Assembly (NCBI RefSeq): GCF_001956915.1
Contig: NZ_MLJO01000007.1
Span: 62,001 to 126,000 of the forward strand
Origin: Intrasporangium flavum
Lineage (GTDB): Bacteria; Actinomycetota; Actinomycetes; Actinomycetales; Dermatophilaceae
Length of the DNA: 64,000 nucleotides
Reading direction: 5' to 3'
The notes below the pieces were generated by a model, which saw nothing but the letters and a program-made list of their open reading frames with translations, had not been told where the DNA came from and made no database searches. Below are positions 43,789-52,565 of the stretch, one piece after another. The position numbers and the translations under genes are program-made. How positions within the stretch are numbered: position 1 is the first letter of the stretch; each line of letters begins with the position of its first letter.

Positions 43789-45123
43789 TCAGTCGAGGTC
43801 GGCGTCGTCCACGGAAGCGAGGGGCAGCACCAGCCGGAAGGTCGCGCCGCCGCCGGCCGTCTCCACCACCTCGAGCGCGCCGCCGTGCGACCGCACGATC
43901 TGCGTGACGAGCGCCAGCCCGAGCCCGAACCGCCGCCCCGCCCCCTCGTCGGCCTTGGCCCGCGCGAACCGGCGCGTCAGCACCTCGAGGTCCTCGGGGT
44001 CGACGCCGGCCCCGTGGTCGACGACGTCGACGTGCGCGGAGCGGGCCTCCTCATCGGCCGACACGAGCACCTCGACCGAGGAGCCGGAGGTCGAGTGCGC
44101 CACGGCGTTGTCGACGAGGGCCAGGACCGCGCGCCGGAGGCTGGAGGACACACCGTCGACGACGACCGGCCGGCGCGCGGCCGACTCGGGCCAGCTCAGC
44201 CTCACCCCGGCCTCGGCCGCGTAGGGCTCGAGGGACCGGCCGACCTGCTCGGCCACGTGCACGAGGTTCACCGGCTCGCGCGTCGCCTCACCGGCGTCGA
44301 GCTGCGCGGACAGCAGCAGGTCGGACACGACGTCGCTCATGACCTTCGTGTCGTCGACGAGCTGGTCGACCTCCGGGAGGAGGTCGCCGCGACCCTGCGC
44401 GCGCAGGTGCCGCCGCAGCATCTGCGCCCGGATGCTGATGACGCTCAACGGGGTCCGCAGCTCGTGGCTCGCGTCGGCGATGAACTGCCGCTGCAGGTCG
44501 AGCGCGTCGGCCAGCGGGCGGACCGCCCGCCGACCGGCGAGCCACCCGGTCAGCGCCGACAGTGCCACGCCGAGCACGCCGGCCACCCCCATCGCCGTGA
44601 GGAGGCTGCGCTCCTGCGTCGCGTGCAGACGGATGTCGTAGACGGCGGCGAAGGTGTGGCCCTCGCGCTGGACCCCGGCGGCGGGCCAGTCGCGGCCGTC
44701 GGCCTCGACGGTGATCGTGAACGGCCGGTGCGGGGCCGCGCCGTTCGGGGTCGCGGCGTCCGACACCGTCGCCTCCGGCGCCGTGGCCTCCGGGTTCGTG
44801 CCGGCGACGCGCAGGGCCGCCACGGCCGCGTCGCGCACGGCGGGCGGCGTGCCGGTCGTCGTGCGCGTGCCGTCGGGCGCGAGCTCGACGAGCCAGATGC
44901 CGGGCGGTGCGTCGACGACGTCGTCGACCGTCGCGGCCGACGCGTCCACCTGGCGGCGGATGTCGGTGGCCTGCTGGCGGTCGAAGAGGAACCCGGCCCC
45001 GAGGATCGCGAGCAGCACGACGAGAGCCGTCGTCGCACCGACACGCAATGCGATGGAGCGCGCCGCGCGTCCGACCGGATCCCCCTGCGCCCCAGCAGGA
45101 CCCGACACCGTGCCGCGAGTCAC
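43789..45123 (-). CDS. Sensor histidine kinase
   Basis: A 444-residue membrane kinase: one helix near residues 28-48, an extracytoplasmic sensor of about 130 residues, a second helix near 180-200, then HisKA and HATPase domains. The H-box is ADASHELRTPLSVIS; the N-box is LVDNAVAHS; G-boxes are DHGAGVDP and FGLGLALV. It starts on GTG overlapping the regulator stop (GTGA), so it is the second gene of the pair. It presumably senses an envelope or redox signal and acts on the adjoining regulator; the divergent flavocytochrome genes are the probable targets. Confidence 0.92.
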   Translation of the reverse strand: MTRGTVSGPAGAQGDPVGRAARSIALRVGATTALVVLLAILGAGFLFDRQQATDIRRQVDASAATVDDVVDAPPGIWLVELAPDGTRTTTGTPPAVRDAAVAALRVAGTNPEATAPEATVSDAATPNGAAPHRPFTITVEADGRDWPAAGVQREGHTFAAVYDIRLHATQERSLLTAMGVAGVLGVALSALTGWLAGRRAVRPLADALDLQRQFIADASHELRTPLSVISIRAQMLRRHLRAQGRGDLLPEVDQLVDDTKVMSDVVSDLLLSAQLDAGEATREPVNLVHVAEQVGRSLEPYAAEAGVRLSWPESAARRPVVVDGVSSSLRRAVLALVDNAVAHSTSGSSVEVLVSADEEARSAHVDVVDHGAGVDPEDLEVLTRRFARAKADEGAGRRFGLGLALVTQIVRSHGGALEVVETAGGGATFRLVLPLASVDDADLD

Positions 45124-45860
45124 CGAGACCCCAGCCGGTAGCCGACGCCATGGACCGTCTCGACGACCCGCTTGCCGAGCTTGCGCCGCAGGTAGTGCAC
45201 GTAGGTGTCGACGGCGCCGAGGGTGTCGGCGCGGTCGAAGGCGCGGTCGAGCAGCTCGTCGCGGGTGAACACCCGCGTCGGCCGCCGGGCGAACACCTCG
45301 AGCAGCGCCGCCTCGCGCCGGGACAGCACGACGTCCTCGCCCTCGCCGACGACCCGCTGCTCACCGACGACGAGGCGCCGCGACCCGACGGCCAGCTCGG
45401 TCGCGCCGCCGCCGAGGGGCCGGAGCAGCGCCCGCAGCCGGGCCAGCAGCTCGTCGACGTCGAACGGTTTGACGACGTAGTCCTGGGCCCCGGCGTCGAG
45501 GCCCTCGACCCGGTCGGCGACCGTACCGCGCGCCGTGAGGAACAGGACCGGGACCGCGAGCCCCTTGGTCCGCAGCCGCGACACGAGGTCGACGCCCTCG
45601 ATGCCGGGCAGGCCCCGGTCCACGACGAGCACGTCCCACTCCCCCACGAGGCCCTGGTGCAGGCCGGCTTGGCCGTCGCGAACCGCCGTCACCGCGTAGC
45701 CCTCCTCGGTCAACAGCTGCTCGAGCATCGTCGACAGGTCGGCGTCGTCCTCGACGAGCAGCAGCCGCCGCCCGCCGCCCGCGCCGTCCGGCCCACTCGG
45801 CCCCGGGGGCAGCGGCGGCAGGGAGAGGCCACCGGGCAGGTCGTCGGACATGCGACCCAC
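45120..45860 (-). CDS. OmpR-family response regulator
   Basis: A 246-residue two-domain regulator. The receiver has LLLVEDDADL, the phospho-acceptor Asp in VLVVDRGLPG, a Thr in LTARG and Lys in VKPF. The winged-helix DNA-binding domain ends VETVHGVGYRLGSR. GTG 45860 is preferred because GAGGAG sits six bases upstream; ATG 45866 would place that site directly against the start. A Pro/Gly-rich leader of about 25 residues precedes the receiver. The partner kinase follows in a GTGA overlap. Confidence 0.92.
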   Translation of the reverse strand: MGRMSDDLPGGLSLPPLPPGPSGPDGAGGGRRLLLVEDDADLSTMLEQLLTEEGYAVTAVRDGQAGLHQGLVGEWDVLVVDRGLPGIEGVDLVSRLRTKGLAVPVLFLTARGTVADRVEGLDAGAQDYVVKPFDVDELLARLRALLRPLGGGATELAVGSRRLVVGEQRVVGEGEDVVLSRREAALLEVFARRPTRVFTRDELLDRAFDRADTLGAVDTYVHYLRRKLGKRVVETVHGVGYRLGSR

Positions 45861-45913
45861 GATCATCTCCTCGTCTCATAACTTTCTGAGATCCGCCGTC
45901 GAGCATCGACTGC

Positions 45914-47380
45914 GTGAGCAACACCATGACATCCCGGAGCGAAACCCGCCCGCGCCCGAACGAGCGTGTCCGGCGGGCTCTGCGCAGCGGCGTCGAGTTC
46001 CGGCGCTGGCGCCACCGCGTCGCCGACCTGCTCGAGGCCTTCGCCATCGGCACGCTCATGCTCGTCGTGGCGCAGTTCCTCCTCGGCGGCGGCAGCCACG
46101 ACCTGCTGTCCGGCGACGCCGGCTCGCGCCTCACGGCCGTCGGTCGCCTCACCGGCCTCGTCGCGATGGACCTCCTGCTCCTGCAGCTCGTCCTCGCCGC
46201 ACGAGTGCCGTGGGTCGACCGCGTCTACGGCATGGACCGCGCGCTCATGGCGCACCGCATCCTCGGCCGGGTCACCGTCCCGCTCGTGCTCGTCCACGTC
46301 GGCACCATCGTCGTCGGCTCCGCCGTCGGCGACGGCCGCACGGGCGTCGTCGGCTGGCTGCGCGAGCTGCTGTCGATGGTCACCGGCGGCGGCGACCTGC
46401 TGCTCGCGGCCCTGTCGACGGCGGCGCTCGTCGCCATCGCCGTGACCTCGGTGCAGATCGCCCGACGCCGCATGTCCTACGAGTGGTGGCACGTCGTGCA
46501 CCTGACCGCGTACGCCGCGGTCGTCCTGTCCATCCCGCACGAGCTGTCGCTCGGCTCCGACTTCACCGCATCGGCCTGGACGCGCGCCTACTGGTGGACG
46601 CTGTGGGTCGTCGTCGCGGCGAGCGTGCTCTGGTGGCGCCTCCTGCTGCCGGTCCTGCGCAGCGCCCGCCACGGCCTGCGCGTCACCGAGGTCGTCGAGG
46701 AGTCCGACGGCGTGTGGTCGGTCGTCATGCGCGGCCGCCACCTCGACCGCCTCCAGGTGCGCGCCGGGCAGTTCTTCAACTGGCGCTTCGTGACGCCGCG
46801 GCTGCTCCTCGCGGCCCACCCGTGGTCGCTGTCGGCCGCCCCGGACGGGCGCACCCTGCGCATCACGATCCGCGGCCTCGGTGACCACTCGTCAGCGATC
46901 GCCGACCTCCGACCCGGCACGTTCGTCCTCGTCGAGGGCCCCTACGGCGCCTTCACGACGCGGGCCCGGGTGCGGCGCAAGGTGCTACTGCTCGCCGCCG
47001 GCATCGGCGTCACCCCGGTGCGGGCCCTCCTCGAGGAGCTCGTCACCGAACGCCACGCGCTGCCCGGAGACGTCACGGTCGTCTACCGCGCGAACGACCC
47101 GAGCCAGCTGCCGCTGCACGACGAGCTCGAGGCGCTCGTCGAGCTCGCCGACCACCACCTGGCGACGCTCGTCGGGCCGCCGGTGCCGGGGTCCTCGCTG
47201 CCCGCGGGAATCGGCGGCAGTGGTTCCGACGCCCAGCGCCTGGCGCGACTCGTCCCCGACCTCGCCCAGCACGAGGTGTACCTCTGCGGGCCGCCGCAGT
47301 GGATGTCGCTCGTGCACAAGGCGGTCCACCGGGCCGGCGTGCCCGGCCCCCACATCCACGACGAGAGGTTCGGCTGGTGA
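45914..47380 (+). CDS. Ferric-reductase-like transmembrane flavocytochrome with NAD(P)H:FAD domain
   Basis: A 488-residue protein. About six membrane helices carry haem-ligand candidates (MAHRILGRVTVP, LVHVG, YEWWHVVHLTAY, IPHEL). They are followed by a ferredoxin-NADP-reductase-like domain with HPWSLSAAP for FAD, LLAAGIGVTPVRALLEEL for NAD(P)H, and YLCGPPQWM near the C-terminus. It would pass electrons from cytosolic NAD(P)H across the membrane. It starts on GTG 45914 or ATG 45926. The stop overlaps the FMN-binding protein gene, its likely electron acceptor. Confidence 0.88.
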   Translation: MSNTMTSRSETRPRPNERVRRALRSGVEFRRWRHRVADLLEAFAIGTLMLVVAQFLLGGGSHDLLSGDAGSRLTAVGRLTGLVAMDLLLLQLVLAARVPWVDRVYGMDRALMAHRILGRVTVPLVLVHVGTIVVGSAVGDGRTGVVGWLRELLSMVTGGGDLLLAALSTAALVAIAVTSVQIARRRMSYEWWHVVHLTAYAAVVLSIPHELSLGSDFTASAWTRAYWWTLWVVVAASVLWWRLLLPVLRSARHGLRVTEVVEESDGVWSVVMRGRHLDRLQVRAGQFFNWRFVTPRLLLAAHPWSLSAAPDGRTLRITIRGLGDHSSAIADLRPGTFVLVEGPYGAFTTRARVRRKVLLLAAGIGVTPVRALLEELVTERHALPGDVTVVYRANDPSQLPLHDELEALVELADHHLATLVGPPVPGSSLPAGIGGSGSDAQRLARLVPDLAQHEVYLCGPPQWMSLVHKAVHRAGVPGPHIHDERFGW

Positions 47381-47922
47381 GGAAGACGACATCGGTCATC
47401 GTCGGCGTCGCGAGCGCCACGGCCATCGGAGCGTCCTGGGCCGCGGGCCTGGCGCCGAAGCACGACGCCGTGGGTGGCGCCACGCTCTCCGCGCCACCGG
47501 CGTCGACGACCCGGTCGACGGGCGACGCGTCCCGCGCGTCGGGTGCCGCCCGCACGTCCGCCGCTCCCCCTCCGCACACGAAGAGCGCGTCGAAGAGCAC
47601 GTCCAAGAGCGGGGCAGGCAGCACGCCCAAGCCGGCGGCCCCGAAGCCGCGCACCGTCGACGGCGGCGTCGCGAGCACCCAGTACGGCAACGTGCAGGTG
47701 TCGATCACCGTGACCGGCTCGAACATCACCGACGTCACGGCGCTGCACCTCACCGACAGCTCGGGACACTCGGCCCGGATCAGCGCCTACGCCGCTCCGA
47801 TCCTGCGCAAGGAGGCCCTCGCGAAACAGTCGGCGCAGATCGACATGGTCAGCGGGGCGACGTACACGAGCGAGGCCTACCAGCAGAGCCTCCAGTCGGC
47901 GATCGACGCCGCGCACATCTGA
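47377..47922 (+). CDS. Secreted or anchored FMN-binding domain protein
   Basis: A 181-residue protein: an N-terminal signal/anchor helix (SVIVGVASATAIGASWAAG), a Ser/Lys/Pro-rich linker of about 70 residues, and an FMN_bind domain with VSGATYTSEAY. The Thr in this motif is the known attachment site for FMN by ApbE-type flavin transferases; no ApbE is in the window. GTG 47377 overlaps the preceding stop. Together with the flavocytochrome it forms an outward electron-transfer pair. Confidence 0.88.
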   Translation: MRKTTSVIVGVASATAIGASWAAGLAPKHDAVGGATLSAPPASTTRSTGDASRASGAARTSAAPPPHTKSASKSTSKSGAGSTPKPAAPKPRTVDGGVASTQYGNVQVSITVTGSNITDVTALHLTDSSGHSARISAYAAPILRKEALAKQSAQIDMVSGATYTSEAYQQSLQSAIDAAHI

Positions 47923-47996
47923 GGGCGCCCGACGCTCTCGTACCCACGCGTCGGCCGACGCGCGACCCCTCTCCCGCCGGCCGACGCCCCACGGAC

Positions 47997-48032
47997 GCGG
48001 CCCGTCACCTCCCCCTGTGGGTGGCGGGCCGC
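47997..48032 (+). terminator. Terminator after the FMN-binding protein gene
   Basis: gcggcccgtcacc (47997-48009) pairs with ggtggcgggccgc (48020-48032), 13 pairs in RNA counting one G-U, with a 10-base loop. It lies 74 bases past the stop and ends transcription before the peptidase gene. The rest of 47923-48137 holds no gene that I can see. Confidence 0.65.
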
Positions 48033-48137
48033 TCGTGCGGGTCGCACGTCGACGCGGGCTTGGCGCGAACCGTGCCTGCGGCGCCCGTCGAGGTGTCATG
48101 ATGCGCTCGCACCACCACGTCTCACAGGGGATCCTTC

Positions 48138-51100
48138 ATGCCACGTCGCCGTCCGCTCGCTGCGGCCCTGACGCTTGCGCTCGTCGCGCCCGTCTCGGCC
48201 CTGACTGCGTCCGTCGCCACCGCGGCGCCCGCCCACTCCGCGTCCGCCCACTCCGCGTCCGCGCACCCGTGGTCCACGACCACCGGTGTCGCCGCGTCGG
48301 CGAGCACCGCGCCCGGGGCATCGTCGCTCGGGGCCAAGCGGCTCCCGCGCCCGACGCCGGCCAAAGGAGCGGGCCGCGCCCACGACCCGCACACGGTGCT
48401 GGTCCGCTTCAAGGGCACCGCCGGGTCGGGCACCCGCGACCGCGCCGTGAAGCGTCGCGGCGCCAGCCTGGGCCGGACGCTGCCCGGCACGTCGTTCGTC
48501 ACCGTGCACACCTCGGGCGCGGCCGACGAGCTGGCCAGCCGCCTGGCCACCGACCCGTCCGTGGCCGAGGTAAGCCTCGACTACGTCCGTGAGGCCTCGG
48601 CAACGCCGAACGACCCCGGCTACACCTACGGCGACCAGGACTACCTCAAGACGGTCCGCCTGCCCGGGGCCTGGGACCGGTCCAAGGGCTCGCTGGGCAC
48701 CGTCGTCGCCGTCCTCGACAGCGGCGTCAACGGCCGCCACCCCGACCTCACCGGCCGCACCGTGGCCGGCTGGAACGCCGTCAGCAACGTCGGCATCGCA
48801 GCCGGTGCGGCGAGCGACGACTACGGCCACGGCAGCATGGTGGCGGGCATCATCGCCGCGGAGACGAACAACGGCGAGGGCATCGCCGGGGTCGCCTGGA
48901 ACGCCCGCGTCATGCCGGTCAAGGTGCTCAACTCGCGGGGGCAGGGCACCGACTCCGACGTCATCGAGGGCATCAACTGGGCGGTCGGTCACGGCGCCCG
49001 CATCATCAACCTCTCGCTCGGCGGCAGCACCGACAACCCGGCCCTGCACACCGCCATCAGGAGCGCCGTGGCCAAGGGCGCGGTCGTCGTCGTCGCCGCG
49101 GGCAACACCGGCGACGACGCGCCGCAGTACCCCGCCGCCTACAGCGAGGTCATCGCCGTCGGCGCCACCGACAACACGGGCGCGCTCACCGACTTCAGCA
49201 CGCACGGCTCGTGGGTCGACCTCGCGGCTCCCGGGTGGGCGATCACCTCGACCGGCCGGCCCGACTCCCAGGGCAACCTGTACTACGTCGGCGACGGCAC
49301 GTCGTTCTCCGCGCCGATCGTGTCCGGCGTCGTGGCGCTGATGCGCGCGAAGACGCCGTCGATGACCCCGGCCCAGGTGCTGGCCCGGCTCCGGGCCACG
49401 GCCCGCGACGCCGGTCCCCGCGGCATCGACCCCTACTACGGGGCGGGCCTGCTCGACGCGACCAACGCCCTCGGCGGCGGCTACGCGGCCGACCTCCCCC
49501 TGCCCGGGGCAGGCGCGAACGAGCCCGACGACACCCCGACCAGGGCCGTGGGATTCGAGACGAGCGGAACCAGCCACGGCAGCATCGGCATCGAGGGCGA
49601 CCTCGACTGGAGGCGGTACGACTTCCCGAGCCGGCGCACCGTGACCTTCACCGTGGCGCCGCCGTACTACGACGCGAGCGTCCCGCAGAACGTCGACCCC
49701 GTCCTCGCCGTCTACGACGAGAACCTCAGGCTCATCGCCCAGGTCGACCAGAAGGCGGAGGGGCAGCCCGAGACCGTCACCGTCCGGGTGCCGGGAACGA
49801 CGTACCTCACGGTCCGCAACGCCAACGGCTCGCGGGTCGGCGACCCGCGCTACTACTCGGTCACCGTCGAGCAGGGCGCCGCCGGCGTCCTCAACCCAGG
49901 TGCCGCGTTCGCCACCTCCACCTCGTACGGGCCCCTCGCCTACGGCGACGTGACCGGCGACGGCAGGGGTGACGTCGTCGCCGGCGTCGCCACGAGCCCG
50001 GCGACGAGCCAGCTCGACGTCATGGCCCAGGCGTCCATCGGTGGGCTCACGGCGCCGGTCCACTACGCCACCTCGGAGGGCTCGCTCGTGCGCAACGTCG
50101 CCACGGGCGACGTCGACGGCGACGGGCTGCGCGACGTCGTCGTGTCGACGGCCGTGGGCATCCAGGTGTTCCGTCAGACCGCAGGGCACGTGCTCGCAGC
50201 GCCGGTCGTCGTGCCCGACACCGCCGACACGACCTTCGTCGCCGCGGCCGACCTCGACGGCGACGGCCGCGCGGACCTCGTCAGCACCACCGCCACGGAG
50301 GCGAGCACGGAGGTCAGCGTCCTGCACCCCCAGCCGAACGGCTCATGGACGCGTGAGCTGCTCGACACCACCGACGGCTCGGTACGCCGGGGAACCGTCG
50401 TCATCGGCGACCTCGACGGGGACGCCCGCCCGGACGTCGCCGTGAACCAGTTCGGCTCGGTCCTCGTGCTGCACCAGCGCGCCGGAGGATGGGAGGCCAC
50501 CACGCACTCCCTTCCCACCGACACGGGCGCCAGCGGCATCGTCATCGCCGACGTCAACGGCGACGGCCGGCTCGACCTCGCCACCGCCGGCGGGGGCAAC
50601 CGCCCCTCGAGCCGTCTCGTCGTGTGGCGACAGCAGGCCGACGGCACACTCCCCGCGGCACCGACGAGTACCGAGATCCCCGACATCCCGGCCTCCCTCG
50701 CGGCCGCCGACCTCACGGGCGACGGGCGGACCGACCTCGTCGCCACCCACAGCGGCTTCGCCACCGTCAGCGTGCTGGAGCAGCGCTCCGACGGCACGCT
50801 GCGCCCGGCGAGCGGCAGCTTCACCTCCTACATCTCCCACTACGACCCCACCGCGCTGGCGGTCGGCGACGTCACCGGAGACGGGCGGGTCGATGCCGTG
50901 GTCGCGCCGAACACCGGCGTCGAGGTGCTGTCGAACGCCGGCGGCCTGACCCCCACCGTGGCACCCCAGTTCGTCCGCAGCACGTGGCCGGCCGACTTCG
51001 GCAGCGGCCTGCCGGTCACGACGACGCCGACGGTGACCTTCGTGCGCGACGTCGTCGGCTCGACGGTCACCGCCTCGACCGTCCGGCTCGTCAACGGCCG

Positions 51101-51860
51101 CACCGGCGCGGCCGTCCCGGCCACCGTCACCTACGACGCCGCCAGGCGCACCGCGACGGTCAAGCCCTCGACGCCGCTCTACGACTGGGCGCCCTACCGG
51201 CTCACCGTCTCCGGTGTGAAGGACACGACGGGCGCGTCGATGACGACGGCGTACTCGAGCACGTTCCGCACCACCGACCTCGCCCCGGCGGCGGTCGGTG
51301 CGTTCCGGGCCACCGGCGCCCTGCGCGCCGCGACCCTGACGTGGACCGCGCCGCACGCCAACGACATCGACCGCTTCATCGTCCGGATGGCCCCCAGCTC
51401 GACCCCGCCGTCGAGCGTCACGGCCGGTACGAGCGCCTACTCCGGCACCGCGACCAGGGCGACCGTCTCCCTCGCCCAGGGAACGACGTACAGCTTCCGC
51501 ATCTGGGCCCGCGACCGCACCGGCCACTACAGCCCGTCCTCGTGGGGCCGGCTCGTCGGGACGGTGGAGTCGATGACCTCGAACGTCACCTCGGTACGCA
51601 AGGGCTACCCGGTGACCCTGAGCGGCAGGATCGTGCGCAAGGACACCGGCAAGGCCGTCGCGGGCGCCACGATGCAGCTCTACTGGCGCCGCGTGGGCAG
51701 CGCGACGTGGACCCTCACGGCGGTACGCACCTCGAGCTCGACGGGCACCTTCTCCTACGCCCACAAGCCGGGCGCGTCGGTCGACTACATGTGGGTCTAC
51801 CGCGGTTCGTCGGCCCTCGTCGGGTCGAGCAGCGCGCTGCGCCGGGTCACCGTCCGCTGA
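48138..51860 (+). CDS. Secreted subtilisin-like (S8) peptidase with FG-GAP repeats and Fn3/Ig-like tail
   Basis: A 1240-residue secreted serine peptidase. A signal peptide (about 1-30) and an Ala/Ser/His-rich stretch are followed by a propeptide-like region. The catalytic triad is Asp194 (AVLDSGVNGRHPDL), His231 (YGHGSMVAGIIAAE) and Ser389 (DGTSFSAPIVSG). A pre-peptidase-type beta domain follows, then about seven FG-GAP/VCBS repeats (TGDGRGDVVA, VDGDGLRDVVV, LDGDGRADLVS and others), an Ig-like domain, an Fn3 domain and a final beta domain. The His motif GHGSMVAG differs from the usual GTHVAG but keeps the His. A ribosome-binding site AGGGGA precedes ATG 48138. Confidence 0.92.
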   Translation: MPRRRPLAAALTLALVAPVSALTASVATAAPAHSASAHSASAHPWSTTTGVAASASTAPGASSLGAKRLPRPTPAKGAGRAHDPHTVLVRFKGTAGSGTRDRAVKRRGASLGRTLPGTSFVTVHTSGAADELASRLATDPSVAEVSLDYVREASATPNDPGYTYGDQDYLKTVRLPGAWDRSKGSLGTVVAVLDSGVNGRHPDLTGRTVAGWNAVSNVGIAAGAASDDYGHGSMVAGIIAAETNNGEGIAGVAWNARVMPVKVLNSRGQGTDSDVIEGINWAVGHGARIINLSLGGSTDNPALHTAIRSAVAKGAVVVVAAGNTGDDAPQYPAAYSEVIAVGATDNTGALTDFSTHGSWVDLAAPGWAITSTGRPDSQGNLYYVGDGTSFSAPIVSGVVALMRAKTPSMTPAQVLARLRATARDAGPRGIDPYYGAGLLDATNALGGGYAADLPLPGAGANEPDDTPTRAVGFETSGTSHGSIGIEGDLDWRRYDFPSRRTVTFTVAPPYYDASVPQNVDPVLAVYDENLRLIAQVDQKAEGQPETVTVRVPGTTYLTVRNANGSRVGDPRYYSVTVEQGAAGVLNPGAAFATSTSYGPLAYGDVTGDGRGDVVAGVATSPATSQLDVMAQASIGGLTAPVHYATSEGSLVRNVATGDVDGDGLRDVVVSTAVGIQVFRQTAGHVLAAPVVVPDTADTTFVAAADLDGDGRADLVSTTATEASTEVSVLHPQPNGSWTRELLDTTDGSVRRGTVVIGDLDGDARPDVAVNQFGSVLVLHQRAGGWEATTHSLPTDTGASGIVIADVNGDGRLDLATAGGGNRPSSRLVVWRQQADGTLPAAPTSTEIPDIPASLAAADLTGDGRTDLVATHSGFATVSVLEQRSDGTLRPASGSFTSYISHYDPTALAVGDVTGDGRVDAVVAPNTGVEVLSNAGGLTPTVAPQFVRSTWPADFGSGLPVTTTPTVTFVRDVVGSTVTASTVRLVNGRTGAAVPATVTYDAARRTATVKPSTPLYDWAPYRLTVSGVKDTTGASMTTAYSSTFRTTDLAPAAVGAFRATGALRAATLTWTAPHANDIDRFIVRMAPSSTPPSSVTAGTSAYSGTATRATVSLAQGTTYSFRIWARDRTGHYSPSSWGRLVGTVESMTSNVTSVRKGYPVTLSGRIVRKDTGKAVAGATMQLYWRRVGSATWTLTAVRTSSSTGTFSYAHKPGASVDYMWVYRGSSALVGSSSALRRVTVR

Positions 51861-51890
51861 CGCGGGCCCCGGGCGTCGTCCGCAGGCCGT

Positions 51891-52565
51891 TCAGGCCCAG
51901 CGGTAGCGGCGCTCGGGGCGGCCGGTCGCGCCGTAGCGCAGCGACACCTCGGCCTGCCCGCTCGACGCGAAGTGCTCGAGGTAGCGTCGGGCGCTGACCC
52001 GTGAGATCCCCACGGCCTCAGCGCATTCCGTCGCCGAGAGCGTGTCACCCGCGTCGCGGAGGGCGAGGGCCACGGCCTCGGCGGTCTCGGCGCTCAGGCC
52101 CTTGGGCAGCGGCGCCGCCGGACGCGTCCCGCCCGGCCCCGACGTGAACGCCGCGTCGATCCGCGCCTGGGTCAGGTCGTCGTCGGCGAGGCCGCGCGCC
52201 CGTTCCGAGGCGTACGTCTGGAGCCGCTGCTCGAGGTCGGGGAACGCGAACGGCTTGAGCAGGTAGCCGACGACACCCTCGCGCACCGCACGGCGCACGG
52301 CGTCGGCCTCCTTGGCCGCGGTGATGACGAGCACGTCGCACGTCGCGCCCGCCGCCCGCATCCGCGTCACGAGGTCGAGGCCGAACGCGTCGGGCAGGTA
52401 GAGGTCGAGCAGGACGAGGTCGGGCGCGAGCTCGCCGACGAGCTCGAGGGCCTCGTCGCCGGACCGGGCGTTGCCGACGACCTCGAACCCCTCGACCCGC
52501 TCGACGAACCCGCGGTGGATCCGGGCCACCATGAAGTCGTCGTCGACGACGAGCACGCTGATCAT
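51891..52565 (-). CDS. CitB/DcuR-family response regulator
   Basis: A 224-residue response regulator. The receiver has VLVVDDDFMVARIH, Asp in LVLLDLYLPD, Thr in VITAAKE and Lys in LKPFAF. A C-terminal helix-turn-helix (LSATECAEAVGISRVSARRYLEHF) and a YGATGRPERRYRW end are typical of regulators paired with CitA/DcuS kinases. It overlaps the kinase stop (ATGA). The divergent tct transporter operon is the expected target. Confidence 0.92.
   Translation of the reverse strand: MISVLVVDDDFMVARIHRGFVERVEGFEVVGNARSGDEALELVGELAPDLVLLDLYLPDAFGLDLVTRMRAAGATCDVLVITAAKEADAVRRAVREGVVGYLLKPFAFPDLEQRLQTYASERARGLADDDLTQARIDAAFTSGPGGTRPAAPLPKGLSAETAEAVALALRDAGDTLSATECAEAVGISRVSARRYLEHFASSGQAEVSLRYGATGRPERRYRWA

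Noticed and set aside
48096-50327. A 743-codon minus-strand frame opposite the subtilisin
   Set aside because: Shadow in the antisense frame; the subtilisin triad and FG-GAP repeats are on the plus strand.
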